Positions 35,914 through 48,130 of a stretch of 64,000 nucleotides of DNA are shown here, in pieces. Below the pieces are notes generated by a model that saw only the letters and a list, made by a program, of their open reading frames with translations, made no database searches and was not told where the DNA came from. How positions within the stretch are numbered: position 1 is the stretch's first letter; the number at the start of each line of letters is the position of its first letter. The DNA comes from Ailanthus altissimus. Lineage: Eukaryota; Streptophyta; Magnoliopsida; Sapindales; Simaroubaceae. Where the stretch lies: positions 23,238,014 through 23,302,013 of the forward strand of contig OX327699.1 of the NCBI GenBank assembly GCA_946807835.1, written 5' to 3'. Made by a program: the position numbers and the translations under genes.

Positions 35914-36887
35914 GTACGCACACGCAACAAAAAATAGAGTGTGCATACAAAAAAAATTTAAAAAAAAAGATGACAAAATCTCTTCTTCTTAGGAGAAGAA
36001 AAAAGAAATTTATTTTGTAAAAAAATATTATGAGAGATTGCAAAAAATGAAAAAGGGAGCTATTTGGAGTTATTTTTTAAAAAATAACAAATACGTACAA
36101 GGCAGTAAAAAAAAAAAGTGAAGGTGTCATGTAGTAAAAGAAATGACTTGGTGACTAAAAAAATATATGACTAAGTACAGCATAAAAGAAAAATAATTCA
36201 TTATAAAAACAAAAGTATGGGCAAGTTCAGTATAAAAGAAAAGGTATAAGTAGGTTTAATATATAAGAATAACAGCTCATATAAAATATATATATGAACA
36301 GGTGCAGCATAAAAGAAGAGTAATTCGTTATAAAAAAAAAATTTATATTAAAAAAAATTATTATAAACAAATGCAGTATGAAGAAAAAAGAATAGCTCAT
36401 AAACAAGTGCAGTGTAGTAAAAAAAAAAAAGGACCATGAAAAATAGAGCAGCTCATGTATCATAAAGAAAAAGAAAAAAAAAATCTGTACTAATAGGTAC
36501 AGCATGAAAAAGGAAAGAGCAGCTATTATATATATAAAAAAAGATATGAGCAGTTATATGAAAGAAAGATAACGGCCATGTGTTAAAAAAGAAAAAAGAA
36601 AAAAATGTGTTCGAAGTTCGAAAGAAAAAAGAAAAAGAAAAGAAGGTATAAATTGCTCGAGTGAAAGAAAAATGATGAGCAGCGGTGCTTCCTAGGGCAC
36701 TCAGGAAAAAAAAAAGGTTAAAAAATACAGGAGTCTTGCGTAAAGATTAAAGGGCTTTTATCACTCACCTCTTCAAAAATTTGAAGAACTATAATATTGT
36801 GTAATAATTTTGAGAGTTTCTCAAATAGAATCCTTTTCATCAAAAGTTTTGAACACTTAATTTTTTCAATATTGACCATTAAGAAAC

Positions 36888-37520
36888 CTGACTCGAGTAG
36901 GTCATTTAGATTCTTAAAGAGTTCATTTACTTAAACTTTATCAAGATCTGAATAGGTTACTTAGACTCTTAAAGAGTCCATTTATTTATATTTTTTACCA
37001 AGATCCGAGCACGTCACTTAGGGTCTCAAAGAGCCCACTCACTTAGACTTTTTTATCAAGATCCGATTAGGTTACTTAGACTCTTAAGAGCTCACTCACT
37101 TATATTTTTTACCAAGACTCGAGCAGGTCACTTAGGCTCTCAAAAAAGTCAACTCAATTTTTCATCAAAGATACCAGTTGGTCACCACTTAAGTTTTCAC
37201 CAAGGACCCCAAGCCAGTCAATGAAGCTCTCACATAAGGTTGTGATAAGCCCTCATACAAGGTCATCATATGCCCTCCTGTAATGTCGTGATAAGTCTTC
37301 ATACAAGGCCACTGTAAGCCATCATACAAAGCTGTTATAAGTCCTCATACAAAGCTGCTATAAGTCCTCATACAAGACCTTGTGCGAAGAATCGACGCCC
37401 TATAAGAAGATCCTATCAATGACTAACTCCCAATGATAATATACAAGACCTTGTGCAGAAGATTGACGCCCCACAAGAAGATCTTATCAGGGACCAACTC
37501 CTAAGAATAATTTACAAGAC
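36888..37520. repeat. Three tandem-repeat blocks inside the LTR-flanked element
   Basis: Block 1 (36888-37150): about five copies of a roughly 57-base unit with AAGATCCGA..AGGTTACTTA and GACTCTTAAAGAG. Block 2 (37235-37375): about six copies of a roughly 23-base unit, TAAGTCCTCATACAA plus AGCTGC. Block 3 (37375-37520): two copies of a roughly 72-base unit with ACAAGACCTTGTGC and AAGAAGATC.TATCA. Confidence 0.85.
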
Positions 37521-38412
37521 ATTCTCGATGCCACGTAAGCCTTTCTTGAGGTTATATAAAACACTTCTTGAGATCACGTAAGCCCTTATCGAGACTGCAC
37601 AAAATCTTTGCTAATGTTAACGGCATTACTAAAGCTCACCAAGACTGCTTATAAAATCCTAAAGACCGAGACATGAAATCGACCGGAGCACACAAAAAGC
37701 AAATTAATCGAGCTTGACCCAAGCACAGAGTAAGATCCTGAACAGATCAATTCGAAATTTCAAAGTAAAACTTTCAGCCCAAGCTACAATTAAGTTTCCA
37801 ACATTAATAAGTTAATGCTAAAAATCGAAGGACTCATGTTCCCCCCTAGATTTCGAGTTAAACCCCAAACTTAAAAATATGGTCGATCCTTTTTAGGAAG
37901 TTTAATTAAAATAAGGAGTAAATGCATCCCTTAGATTAAAGAAATATTGTCCCCAAAATTAAGAAATTTATTAGGAAATAATTACTTCTTAAATTAAGAA
38001 TTATTGTCCCTTTAATTATAAAATTTATGAGAGGATTAATGATATATTTAAAAAAGATTCACCTACCACACCTACAAAAAGAAGGTATTTTCAAGAGATG
38101 AAGGGAGACTTTTCTTTATACGTAGAAAAAGTTTTCTCTACCCACAATGTATTTTTTTTTAATTTTTTTACTTTTTGTAAAGGTTATAATGCCGTCTTAT
38201 AAATACTTTAATAAATAATATATGTTAATGAGCTTAAAGTTCAATAAAATGGACGTAAGTCCAAATAAGCTAAACCACTATATATCTTGTGTCATCTTTT
38301 CTTTTTCTTTCTTTATTTTTTTTTATCTTTAAAAAATATTTTTGTAGATAAATAAATTTAATTCATTGACTCGAGAATTCACCAAATTTTCGGGTCAATA
38401 ATATTATTAACA

Positions 38413-40557
38413 AGTGATATATGCCAATTTTAAACAATAAATAAATATTTCTTAAAAAAACAATTACATTTTAAATTTATGATATAGTCAAATAAAGAGA
38501 GAGAACCAAAGAAAATGCTTTGTCTAACATGTTTAAATATATTAATTCTTTTAATTTAAAACTATTGACTAAATCTAATAAATAATATTTATGCAGATAT
38601 TGATACCGTAATTTATATTATAAAATAATTTTTTTTATTAAACTTGAACTAAGTGTCACCGTTGAACTTAATAATGTTTTAATTAAGTAGGAAATTGACG
38701 CCTAGGATTCCCATTAAACAATGCCCCATGTCGTGGGGGCTTAACGCTGGAACAATATTATATTGTTTGAATTTGTTTTTATAGAGATACCCATTGATGC
38801 TCATGGTTGCACTTGATCCAGCGTTTTCTGAGCCGAAATTAAAGAACCACAACTTCTATTAATAATTATCAGTATCACGTGGGTGTATGAAACTGTAATT
38901 AACATTGTGGATTCTTGATCTGTGTTTGTGTTTGTTCCATATGAGTGCAAAGTGGGCATAACATATTAACATCAAGCACGGACGTTCACGTCGGTAATTA
39001 TATATCCTGCGTATATTCTGGCAATTGGCATTTGCATTGAACATGGAGTTTTGCTTTTGCTTATCCACCGCTACAGCTTTAGGATCAGTGCGTGTTTTGT
39101 GCGATGTTGCTTTTGCTTCCCTTCCCATTGGCTTCAGGATTATGTGCACGAGCCCGACAGTTGACGAGTCTTTATTGTTGAGCCGTGTGGCCCTCCCTCC
39201 CCATAGTAAGTTTGGTACAAAAACAATTGCATGCACCCGTATGTCCATTAATTAAAACTTGCTACAAAAGCTTCGAACGACTGCGACCGCTCAACTTCTT
39301 TCGCCAAAATTGCTCAGTATTTGTTGGTAAATACACAAGTGAAATGTTAAAAAGTAATTTCGATGGACTGGTCAAACGATTTTTATATTTTGTTCTACTT
39401 CTATGGCTTTTTTCTTTGCGAAATGGACGATGTTTCGGGCAGTCATATGAAACAAAGCTAAAATCAGCCTTTTTTTTCCATAAAAAATATGAAGAATTTT
39501 TAGCACATTCTCATGTGATTCCCCCCTTCCCCAATAAAATAAAGAGGCAAAATCTTAGCTTAGCTTTGAAGATAGTGTGCTTCATTGCACTATTTTGCTA
39601 GATAAGTTGGTTGAAATGGCAAAATCTTAACTTGGCTGTCGTGGCAGTATTTGCATCCACGTCATTTTAATACCCTTTTTGACCTCTTTCCCCTTTGTTT
39701 TTACTAAGCTCGTGCATGACACAGAGGAGCTTTATCTTTATTTATTTGGTTCCCATTCTTGCAAACACGATATATTTGCATGCATGGCCCTGGATGTTAA
39801 TCCTCTAGAATTACATATCATATCAGCTAGTGGATATTAAAAAATCCACAAGTCAAAATTTTGCTACGACTCGAAGACAAAGGGGGGAAAAGCAGCCCTT
39901 CTAATTTAAAGATGGAGGTTTCTAAATCAAAGATAGTTATTGTTAATTAGCAGTGTGACGCAAATCAATTAAAGAAAATTAAGGAGAATGGAAAAATGAA
40001 AGTGAGAAATTAAGAACATATATGACAATAACAATTATCCAAATGGCCACTTTACACGACAGCTAAACATATTGTACTCAAAGATTGAAAGAACTGCAAG
40101 TAAGAACCCATTAGATTTGCGCAAATTGATCCACCATATTTATTATTTCTAATACATTTTAAGCTTTCTCAGTAAGATAATTAATAGAAAGTGTGGAGTC
40201 ACGTATTGTAGTTTCCTTCTTGTCTTTCTTCCTCGGGATGCCTGCATGCATGATGCTAGTTATAGTGTGTTGCACGTTATGAAAGTGAACTATAATGCGT
40301 GTTCCACAAAGCACACAGAAAATCTATCTAGAGCATATCGAGACTTTTTGAAACATGCAATTGAATTACCACACATGAAAAATCGTCAACTTTTCCACAT
40401 GCAACGTAGGCCTTGTTTACTTTTCAGCAACATCGTCATGTGCTTCTTTGTCTCTGTTATTTTCTTCCAGAGCCTTATCACTATTGGTACTACTGATTTC
40501 CAAGTAACTTTGAGCCGAGAACTTTATTCTTTATTTCGATGAATATACATTTTAGAT
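38413..40557. other. Intergenic; part of an old local duplication, no gene seen
   Basis: The open frames at 38859-39248 (minus), 39185-39601 and 40246-40542 lack domains and splice context. The stretch 39400-40530 is paralogous to pieces at 44.7, 46.06-46.39 and 50.2-51.4 kb, so these frames are not independently conserved genes. Confidence 0.55.
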
Positions 40558-43500
40558 TGTCAATTGGTGGAGAAAGCACATTCTTTTTGTGAGATGAGGA
40601 ATCATAATCAAATTTAATATTAAACTCTAATTTTTTTTGTAGAAAAATAATTTATATATTTAAAAATAATAATAAGAATTTAAAGTAAAAAATAAAAAGT
40701 ACAACACAATCACTTACGTAATTTAGTCAATTACTTACATTCACATTCATGATATATTTAAAAATTTTAATTTCTTTTATTAATTCCATAGAAATTTTAT
40801 AAAAAAAACACAATAAAAAAACTCTTAAAAATACTTTATATTTAGTGTACTTTTACTTTATCAAGAACAATAAACACTCAAATGACGGTTTCACCCTAAC
40901 TCACACAAGCATTTAGTGTCTACTCAGTTATTTTCTCTCTTAGAGTCTTTCTTAATACTTGATTTCAATCACGAGAGTTTATAATAGTTTATATAGGGGT
41001 TATTTCGTACTTATTAACCCTAATCCTTATTGAAATAAGAGTTTACTTGTTTTGGAAGTTTAAAATTTTTCAAAACTCAAAAATCTGAAACAAAAATGAA
41101 CTTTGCTTGCTCTCGTGCCGTAACGCTGAGCATGTCAGGCCTAGTACCATAGCGCTCAGCCTTGTCATCAACTCTAAGCTTTTTTCTCTCTTTTTTTACG
41201 TCTTCGAGTTTCGTTTTACTTTCTTCTTCGTATCCCATAGCCTTAGACTTCTTCATGCATGTCTGACATGCTCCAGACTTCTTATGACTCTCTTTTTTTA
41301 TATTTATCTCAATTTTTGTTCAAATAAGATTGTTGAATCACCAAATCTCAAATAAACATTCAAAATCTTTCAAATAAAAAGGCTTCTGGATCGGATCCAA
41401 ACCAATACTTTATCACCTAAAGTTAAGTTCAGTTAAGTCACCATCAAGACTTAACTTTTCCTAGGCTAGTGACTTTAGTCTGTAAAGGCATTCGTACACC
41501 TTGCATAGTTTGGATGTTGCACTTATTTTCGACCTTCATCACCTTTGTAAGTACAGTTTGGATGTTGCCTAATGGTTTGCATTATCCCAACACCCCGTTT
41601 TAAGACTCTCATAGCCATTCCAGTTAGCACATAGAGCTGCCTCATTGTGCTTCTCACCCTTGAACCTTATAGATCATTTTTCTACCTTTAGCTCTTCTTT
41701 TTTTTCGCTCTAACTGAATACCCCTCCTCATCGAGGTTGCCTATAGATATCAAGTTCCTCCTAAAATTAGGAGCATGCTTTACACTATGTAAATCTATTA
41801 TTTCTCCACCTTGCATCCTCAACCGTATGTTGCCAACTCTCAAGATCTCATAAGTCATGTAATTCTTCATTAGAGCTTTACCTCTCTTAATTTTGTAATT
41901 GGTAAACATCGATCTGTCGGGACACATGTGAACACTACACCCTAAATCTAATATCCATTTGCTATCGTACTTTTTCCTTGAAGTTACCAACATATCTACA
42001 ACTTTGGTATCTTTTTTAATAGTACCGATTGGAGCACACCCTATTTGGCCTTTTGATTTAGGACAATCTATCACAAAGTATCATTCCTTATTACAAAAGA
42101 AACACTTCTTGGATTTTCTCATCGATTGGTTGCTCTTTTTCCTTTATGCGAACAACACTACTCCACTCTCGAACTCAGATCTCTTTGTCAATTCTTTTGA
42201 GTTCGATGATGCCTTAACGTCATTCATCATTAATGACTCATTTTCATACAGCAACGTATCCACAAAGCTCTCATAGCTCTTCTGCAACAAACTTAACAAG
42301 ATTATAGCATTGTCTTCATCCTCAGTTTTGATGCCAATTGCTTAAGACTTATAATGATCTTATTAAACTCGTCAATGTGAGCTCTCAATAAAGATCACTT
42401 GTGCATAGTTAACTGATGTAGTTTATTCTTCACAAGAAGTCTATTTGCAAGAGACTTCTTCATGTATAATGTCTCGAGTCTCTTCCATAGCCTCAAAGCA
42501 GTTTCTTCATCACCAACTTCCCTTAATATTTCATCGCTCAATGCTAGGATTATGTTACTGTAAACCTTTTTGTGAATCGTGTCTTAATCTTTCTGGTCGA
42601 ACTTTAAAGTTGTCGTCTTTTCGATAGTTGAGGAATTAGCTCTCTCTAAGACTGAGTTTAGTCATTCATTCACTAGTAGAACCATAACTTTCTTCCTCTA
42701 AAGACTGAAGTCATTCATCCCATTGAACTTTTCTATTTCTTGCTTGATTGTAGCCATGGTTTAAATACTCTTAATGTGTATTATCGAACATTAGCTCTGA
42801 TACCAGTTTGTTGGAGGAGTCACCCTTCTCCCCGTGAGATTAGGTTAAATCGAAGAACCATAACCAAGTTTAACCTTAAACCTTAACCTCTTTGCATAAT
42901 GAAATAACTTGTTTATCAAGCAAAAATAGCAATAATTCAAAGTATAAAATAAAGAGCACAACATAAATACTTACATGGCTTGACTAATTGACTACGTCCT
43001 CAATGAATCCAAGGATCCTAGCCTTTCTTATTAACTCCTTAGATATTTTACAAGAAAAATCCAATGAAAAACTCTTAAAAGGACTTAATGTTTAGTGTAC
43101 CCTTACTTTACCACGAATAATGAACACTCAAACGACGGTTACACCCTAGCGCATACAAACACTTAGTATCTACCCAGTTCTTTCCTCTCTTAGAGTCTCT
43201 TTTAATGCTTGATTTTAACCTAAAGGGTTTACAATAGTTTAGATAGAGTTATTTCGTGCCTACTAATCCTAATCTTTATTGAAGTAAGAGTCCACTTGTT
43301 TTGAACTTTAAAACTTATCAAAATTCAAAAATTTAAAACAAAAAATAGACTTCGCCTGCTCTGGCGCCACTATACTGGCATACTGAGTGAGGCGTCGTGG
43401 TGCTCAACCCTGTCACCAGCTCCGAGCTTTTTTCTCGTCTTCTTTGCGTCTTCTTATCTCACACGTCTTAAACTTTCTCATATATGTTCCATACATTCTA

Positions 43501-43600
43501 AATTTTTTGTGACTCTCTTCTTTAATATTCATCTCAATTTTTATCCAAACAAAATAATTAATAACCAAATCTTCAATAATCTCATTAAATAAACTTGTGT
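40558..43600 (-). mobile_element. Broken Ty1/copia element, minus strand
   Basis: Two direct LTR copies, about 40558-41359 (3' LTR) and 42809-43595 (5' LTR), share long blocks such as TTTAGTGTAC.CTTACTTTA, GAACACTCAAA.GACGGTT and CTCTCTTAGAGTC. Next to the 5' LTR, on the minus strand, lies TGGTATCAGAGC, the initiator-Met tRNA primer site used by plant copia elements. The internal part is only about 1.4 kb: gag and protease remain, while integrase, RT and RNase H are deleted. The outer ends are approximate because the LTRs have diverged. Confidence 0.8.
41688..42757 (-). pseudogene. Copia gag-protease remnant
   Basis: Gag begins at 42757 with MATIKQEIEKFNGMNDF and continues, with several in-frame stops, through TLKFDQKD, ILALSDEILREVGDEETALR and LWKRLETLYMKKSLANRLL. 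A degraded zinc knuckle follows (CFFCNKE-stop-YFVIDC near 42090). The open stretch 42074-41688 then has the protease region WILDLGCSVHMCPD, where the expected Asp-Ser/Thr-Gly active site reads Asp-Leu-Gly, and the pre-integrase-type block VKHAPNFRRNLISIGNLDE. Non-functional. Confidence 0.88.
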
Positions 43601-44939
43601 AATACTCCAAAAGCTAAAAGTATACCCTTATTTGTACACCTATTGTGTAATATATAGTTCCGAACTTTCCTTAATAATCAGGATATTATTTTGAGAGAAT
43701 TAAATGAAAATGAAAAAGTAGGGTGGATTAGAATTTTACAATGAAGTGGTATATTTATGATAACCACTTACTTAAATGACAATCTTAAGAAATAAAAAGT
43801 ATTTATGTTAGAATTTTTTCGGAGTGGCGCTATTCAAATTTCAAACCCCAGCATTTATCTCATAAACCCTTTTTTTCAAAGAATAATTAATACTATCTTT
43901 TGAAATTAGAAGACCCTATTCTTTATCCCAAAAGCGCCTTAGTGTTGTTCATCCATTGCTGTCTTCTTCGACTATACTAGAACCTCCAATTTCATATGCA
44001 CATGGCTACTTGATACTATGTGTTTTAAGGAAACAAAATATGCAAGTTTCTCATATATATCGTGTAACTGAATTAGCATTACTTTGCTAACAATTTATTT
44101 TTTCTTTTTTTGGTTTCTGCAAAATTTTTGAAGCTAAGAAGAACAATAGATAACTTGGGTAGAAATAAAAGGACTGAGAAACTGGTAGTTATGGGGCAAT
44201 TGCACTTGCTCAGCTTCATTATCAATCCTATTATTATTGAATTCAGTTCCGTAGGAAAACCATCATAATGATATTGGGGTTCCCTATTTTCTCTTTTAAA
44301 ATAATTTCAGCCAAGCATAAAATAATAATTAATATAAAATGAAGTTTGATAAAATAAAAAGCGGGTTTGATGTTAGTCCAGTACAAAAGCCCTGCGACGA
44401 GCCCAAGCCCATCTCACCTTGAAGTCCCCAACATGCTGGGCTAGAACGTCTTTATTCTCAAGCGGCAGAAATGCAAACTAATTTTGCCAAAAAAAAGACT
44501 CAATTATGAAATTTAAAATCCTAAATTCTAGTAAAATAGTCGGTGTGTTCGAAAGTAGCATCCCTATGTAGTTTAATGTTTTAACACGCGAGATTAAAAG
44601 TACAAATTCACTTCATTTTGATTAAAGAAACACTGATTTCACCCTTTATTTTTCTTCTAATAGGATTCTCCCAGTTAGCTGCAGAAACAAGTCATGAAAC
44701 AAAGTTTTATAGGAATTGCTCATGAAACAAAGTTGCAGCCGGCCTTTTCCATAAATGATATTAATGAATAAAATTCAGCATACATTCTCTGATTTTCCTC
44801 CTTTCCCCCAATAAATTATAGAAGCAAAATTAAATATTAACTTAGAAGATAGTTGCTGTATATTTATTTAAAGGGAATTTTTCATAAATAATTTAAATTT
44901 TTAGATAATTTTTTTTTTAATTACAAATATATGGATTAA
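43601..44939. other. Intergenic, no gene seen
   Basis: Includes at about 44690-44860 a segment paralogous to 39430-39590 (ATGAAACAAAG, GGCCTTTTCCATAAA, CTTTCCCCCAATAAA). AT-rich otherwise. Confidence 0.5.
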
Positions 44940-46960
44940 TCTTTATTAGTTAAAAAATAAATAATTGAACAATTATACTTTTGAGTTATATTTTCTCTCT
45001 CACCAAATATTTGAATCCATTCTCTTAAGAAATTCAAAGTTTTAAAGTTTTGTATTTAATTTTTAAATAAAAAAAGTATAAAATAATGAATTGCAGAAGA
45101 AATATATTGAATTTAAAAGAAATAAAATGAATATAAAAAATCGAGTAAATAAAAAAAATTTAAGAATTAGTAACAAATTTGCGAAGCCATTTTTGCCCAA
45201 CTACGAATGGATCCGCAAAAGTGGCTAATCATTTTCTTTCTTTTAAAAAAAAATTATTTTTAATTAATAAAAGGTTTTTTTTTTTGTTTTCTGTTATTAT
45301 AATTCAATGAAAATATTTTTTAATTAGAAATAAATAAGTAATAAATATAATATTTAAATATTTAATAATTAAATAATTTATTAAGAATAATATATATTTA
45401 TATTTAATTACTTATTTATTAAATATAATTAAAGAATAAAACTAATTTATTTATTTTAATGTTTAAATAAATAAATAACTTATTACTTATAAATTAATAA
45501 TTTTAATTATTTAATAAAAATATATACCCCGATGTGCTTGTGAGAGACGCCTATTAGACGTGTTCGACATGTGATGCCTGCCACGTAACTCGTACATGCA
45601 ACCCACGTTGCACATGCAATCCGCTAGGTGTGAAATATATATATATATATATACTATTATTAAATAAATTATTTATTTATTTATAAGTAATAAATTATTT
45701 ATTTAATTATTAAATAAAGAAATTATTTTTTAATATTTAATAATATTTTAATAAATAAGAAATTAAATATAAACATTTATTATTTTAATAATTTATTTAA
45801 TTAGTTTTATTTATTTAAATTATTAGATAAAGTATTTATTCAATTACTTATTTATTAATAATTGAAAAGGAAAACAAAATATTTCATTGAATCAATTAAA
45901 AACAAAATAAAAACCCTTATTAATTAAAAATAACAATGATTAATCCTTGTTTAAAAATATTCTTCCAGATAAGTAGTTAGAAAACTGGAAATGGCAATAA
46001 AAAATAAGGAAAAAAATTACTCACACTTTCTAGTTTCTATACCTTCTCTTTCGTGCCAGTATTTGTATCCACATCACGTTGGGGCCCTTTTTGACCTTCT
46101 CTTTTTTTTTTTCCCACTTTGGTTCTACTTATCGTGCATTTTACAAAGAAGCTTACTCTCATTAAAAGGATACATGTTTGTCCTATGAATCTACTAAAGA
46201 TTAAATTGTATTTGGAAATTTAAATATAAGACCGTGAGGGTCTAGGTGAGTTGAACGGGAAAGTGGTATTTGCTAGTTTCACATTTTCGAAACATATTAT
46301 ACTGTATTTGGATTTGCATGCGTGGCCCGGTAACCAATTCTGCTGTATATATATTCGCACGAAAATCACATATCAACTATGTAGAGGTTCACGATTTTCC
46401 CGATTTCGATTTTGAGCTTAGGATAATATAAAATTGAAAATATGTTGAACAAATAGAACTTAAAATAAAATAGAGAGTTAAAAGTAAAGAAAAGTTTAAA
46501 AATATATAAAAAAATATTTTATATGTCATAGGGTTTCAATTTTGGAGAAATTAGGTCGCGTTGACTTAATATTAGTTAGGCGCCGTAGTGTTAAAGTCTT
46601 ATTTTTTAAATTATTTTATTATTTTAAAGTTAGTTTTAAATTTTTTTCACTTATTAATTTTTATTTTAAGTCGATATAAAATTTTTAAAAATATTTTAAA
46701 GTTTATATACATTTTTATTCTCTTATTAGAATGGTACACATAAAGAAAGCATAAACAATAAAGAAAATAAAGAATTTAATGAGTCCTTAAGTGTTAAGTG
46801 CGTAAAAGAGTACTGTATAAATTATTTGAGAGTTTGTTATATTGTGTATTTTTTATAAACCTCTTTAATAATTTTTGTAATCATTGAATGATTTTATTAT
46901 TGAATAATAAAAAAATTATAATCTTTTAATTTATTATAGATATAGATAATTTATCAAATT
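44940..46960 (+). repeat. Direct tandem duplication, unit A
   Basis: 44940-46078 matches 46997-48130 almost base for base, and 46389-46960 matches 49560-50130. The period is about 2057 bases. Unit A keeps the original segment 46079-46388, which unit B has lost. The junk frame MAIKNKEKNYSHF lies inside it. Confidence 0.92.
45220..45990. mobile_element. AT-rich foldback element, copy 2
   Basis: The left arm (TTTTTAATTAATAAAAGG.TTT, TTCAATGAAAATATTTT) recurs inverted in the right arm (AAAACCCTTATTAATTAAAAA, AAAATATTTCATTGAATC). The AT-only arms meet at a GC-richer core at 45533-45635 containing GACGCCTATTAGACGTG, CATGTGATGCCTGCCACGTA and CATGCAACCCACGTTGCAC. The paralogous site at about 39600 lacks the element, which supports insertion. 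Sequence 5' of it (44940-45220) also matches copy 1 at AATAAATAATTGAACAATTA. Confidence 0.75.
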
Positions 46961-47274
46961 ACAAATTTTTTTGAGAATTTTCTAATCTTGCAGATGTCTT
47001 TATTAGTTAAAAAATAAATAATTGAACAGTTATGTTTTTGAGTTATATTTTCTCTCTCACCAAATATTTGAATGCACTCTCTTCAGAAATTCAAAGTTTT
47101 AAAGTTTTGTATTTTAAATAAAAAAAGTATAAAATAATGAATTGCAGAAGAAGTATATTGAATTTAAAAGAAATAAAATGAATATAAAAAATTGAGTAAA
47201 TAAAAAAAATTTAAGAATTAGTAACAAATTTGCGAAGCCATTTTTGCCCAACTGCGATCCGCAAAAGTGACTAA

Positions 47275-48050
47275 TCATTTTCTTTCTTTTAAAAAAAAAA
47301 TTATTTTTAATTAATAAAAGGTTTTTTTTTTGTTTTTGTTTTCTGTTATTATAATTCAATGAAAATATTTTTTAATTAGAAATAAATAAGTAATAAATAT
47401 AATATTTAAATAATACAATATTTAGTAATTAAATAATTTATTAAGAATAATATATATTTATATTTAATTACTTATTTATTAAATATAATTAAAGAATAAA
47501 ACTAATTTATTTATTTTAATGTTTAAATAAATAAATAACTTATTACTTATAAATTAATAATTTTAATTATTTAATAAAAAAATATACCCTGATGTGCTTG
47601 TGAGAGACGCCTATGAGACGTGTTCGACATGTGATGCCTGCCACGTAACTTGTACATGCAACCCGCATATACACGTTGCACATGCAATACGCTAGGTGTA
47701 AAATATATATATATACTATTATTAAATAAATAATTTATTTATTTATAAGTAATAAATTATTTATTTAATTATTAAATAAAGAAATTATTTTTTATTATTT
47801 AATAATATTTTAATAAATAAGAAATTAAATATAAACATTTATTATTTTAATAAGTTATTTAATTTGTTTTATTTATTTAAATTATTAGATAAAATATTTA
47901 TTCAATTACTTATTTATTAATAATTGAAAAGAAAAACAAAATATTTCATTGAATCAATTAAAAACAAAATAAAACCCCTTATTAATTAAAAAAACAATGA
48001 TGAATCCTTTTTTAAAAATATTCTTCCAGATAAGTAGTTAGAAAACTGGA
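47275..48050. mobile_element. AT-rich foldback element, copy 3
   Basis: Duplicate of copy 2 carried along in unit B. The core at 47585-47705 again has GACGCCTATGAGACGTG and CATGTGATGCCTGCCACGTA. Not an independent insertion. Confidence 0.75.
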
Positions 48051-48130
48051 AATGGCAATAAAAAATAAGGAAAAAAATTACTCACACTTTCTAGTTTTTA
48101 TACCTCCTCTTTTGTGCCAGTATTTGTATC

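Larger units (their letters stand above)
35161..38412. mobile_element. Non-coding LTR-flanked element (LARD/TRIM-like), about 3.25 kb
   Basis: Direct repeats of about 570 bases bound it: left 35161-35725 (TGTTTATTCTCCC to CTCACA) and right 37837-38412 (TGTTCCCCCCTAG to TTAACA). They are clearly homologous along their length, for example AAGTAAATGCATC followed by AGATTAA, CTTAAATTAAGAATTATT and CATCTACCACAC/CACCTACCACAC. The internal 2.1 kb has no gag-pol; it holds A-rich repeats of the type GCAGTATAAAAGAAAA and three tandem-repeat blocks. No clear primer-binding site or polypurine tract was found, and flanking 5-mers do not match, so the orientation and exact ends are open. Confidence 0.65.

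Noticed and set aside
35788..36505. Phe/Ile/Leu-rich minus-strand frames resembling membrane proteins
   Set aside because: Produced by A-rich repeats and the (TA)n tract inside the non-coding LTR element.
36888..37520. CRISPR-like regular repeats
   Set aside because: Units are adjacent tandem copies without unique spacers, in a plant retroelement.
38859..39601. 129-codon minus and 138-codon plus frames
   Set aside because: Overlap each other, have no motif, and lie in a duplicated region whose copies do not keep the frames.
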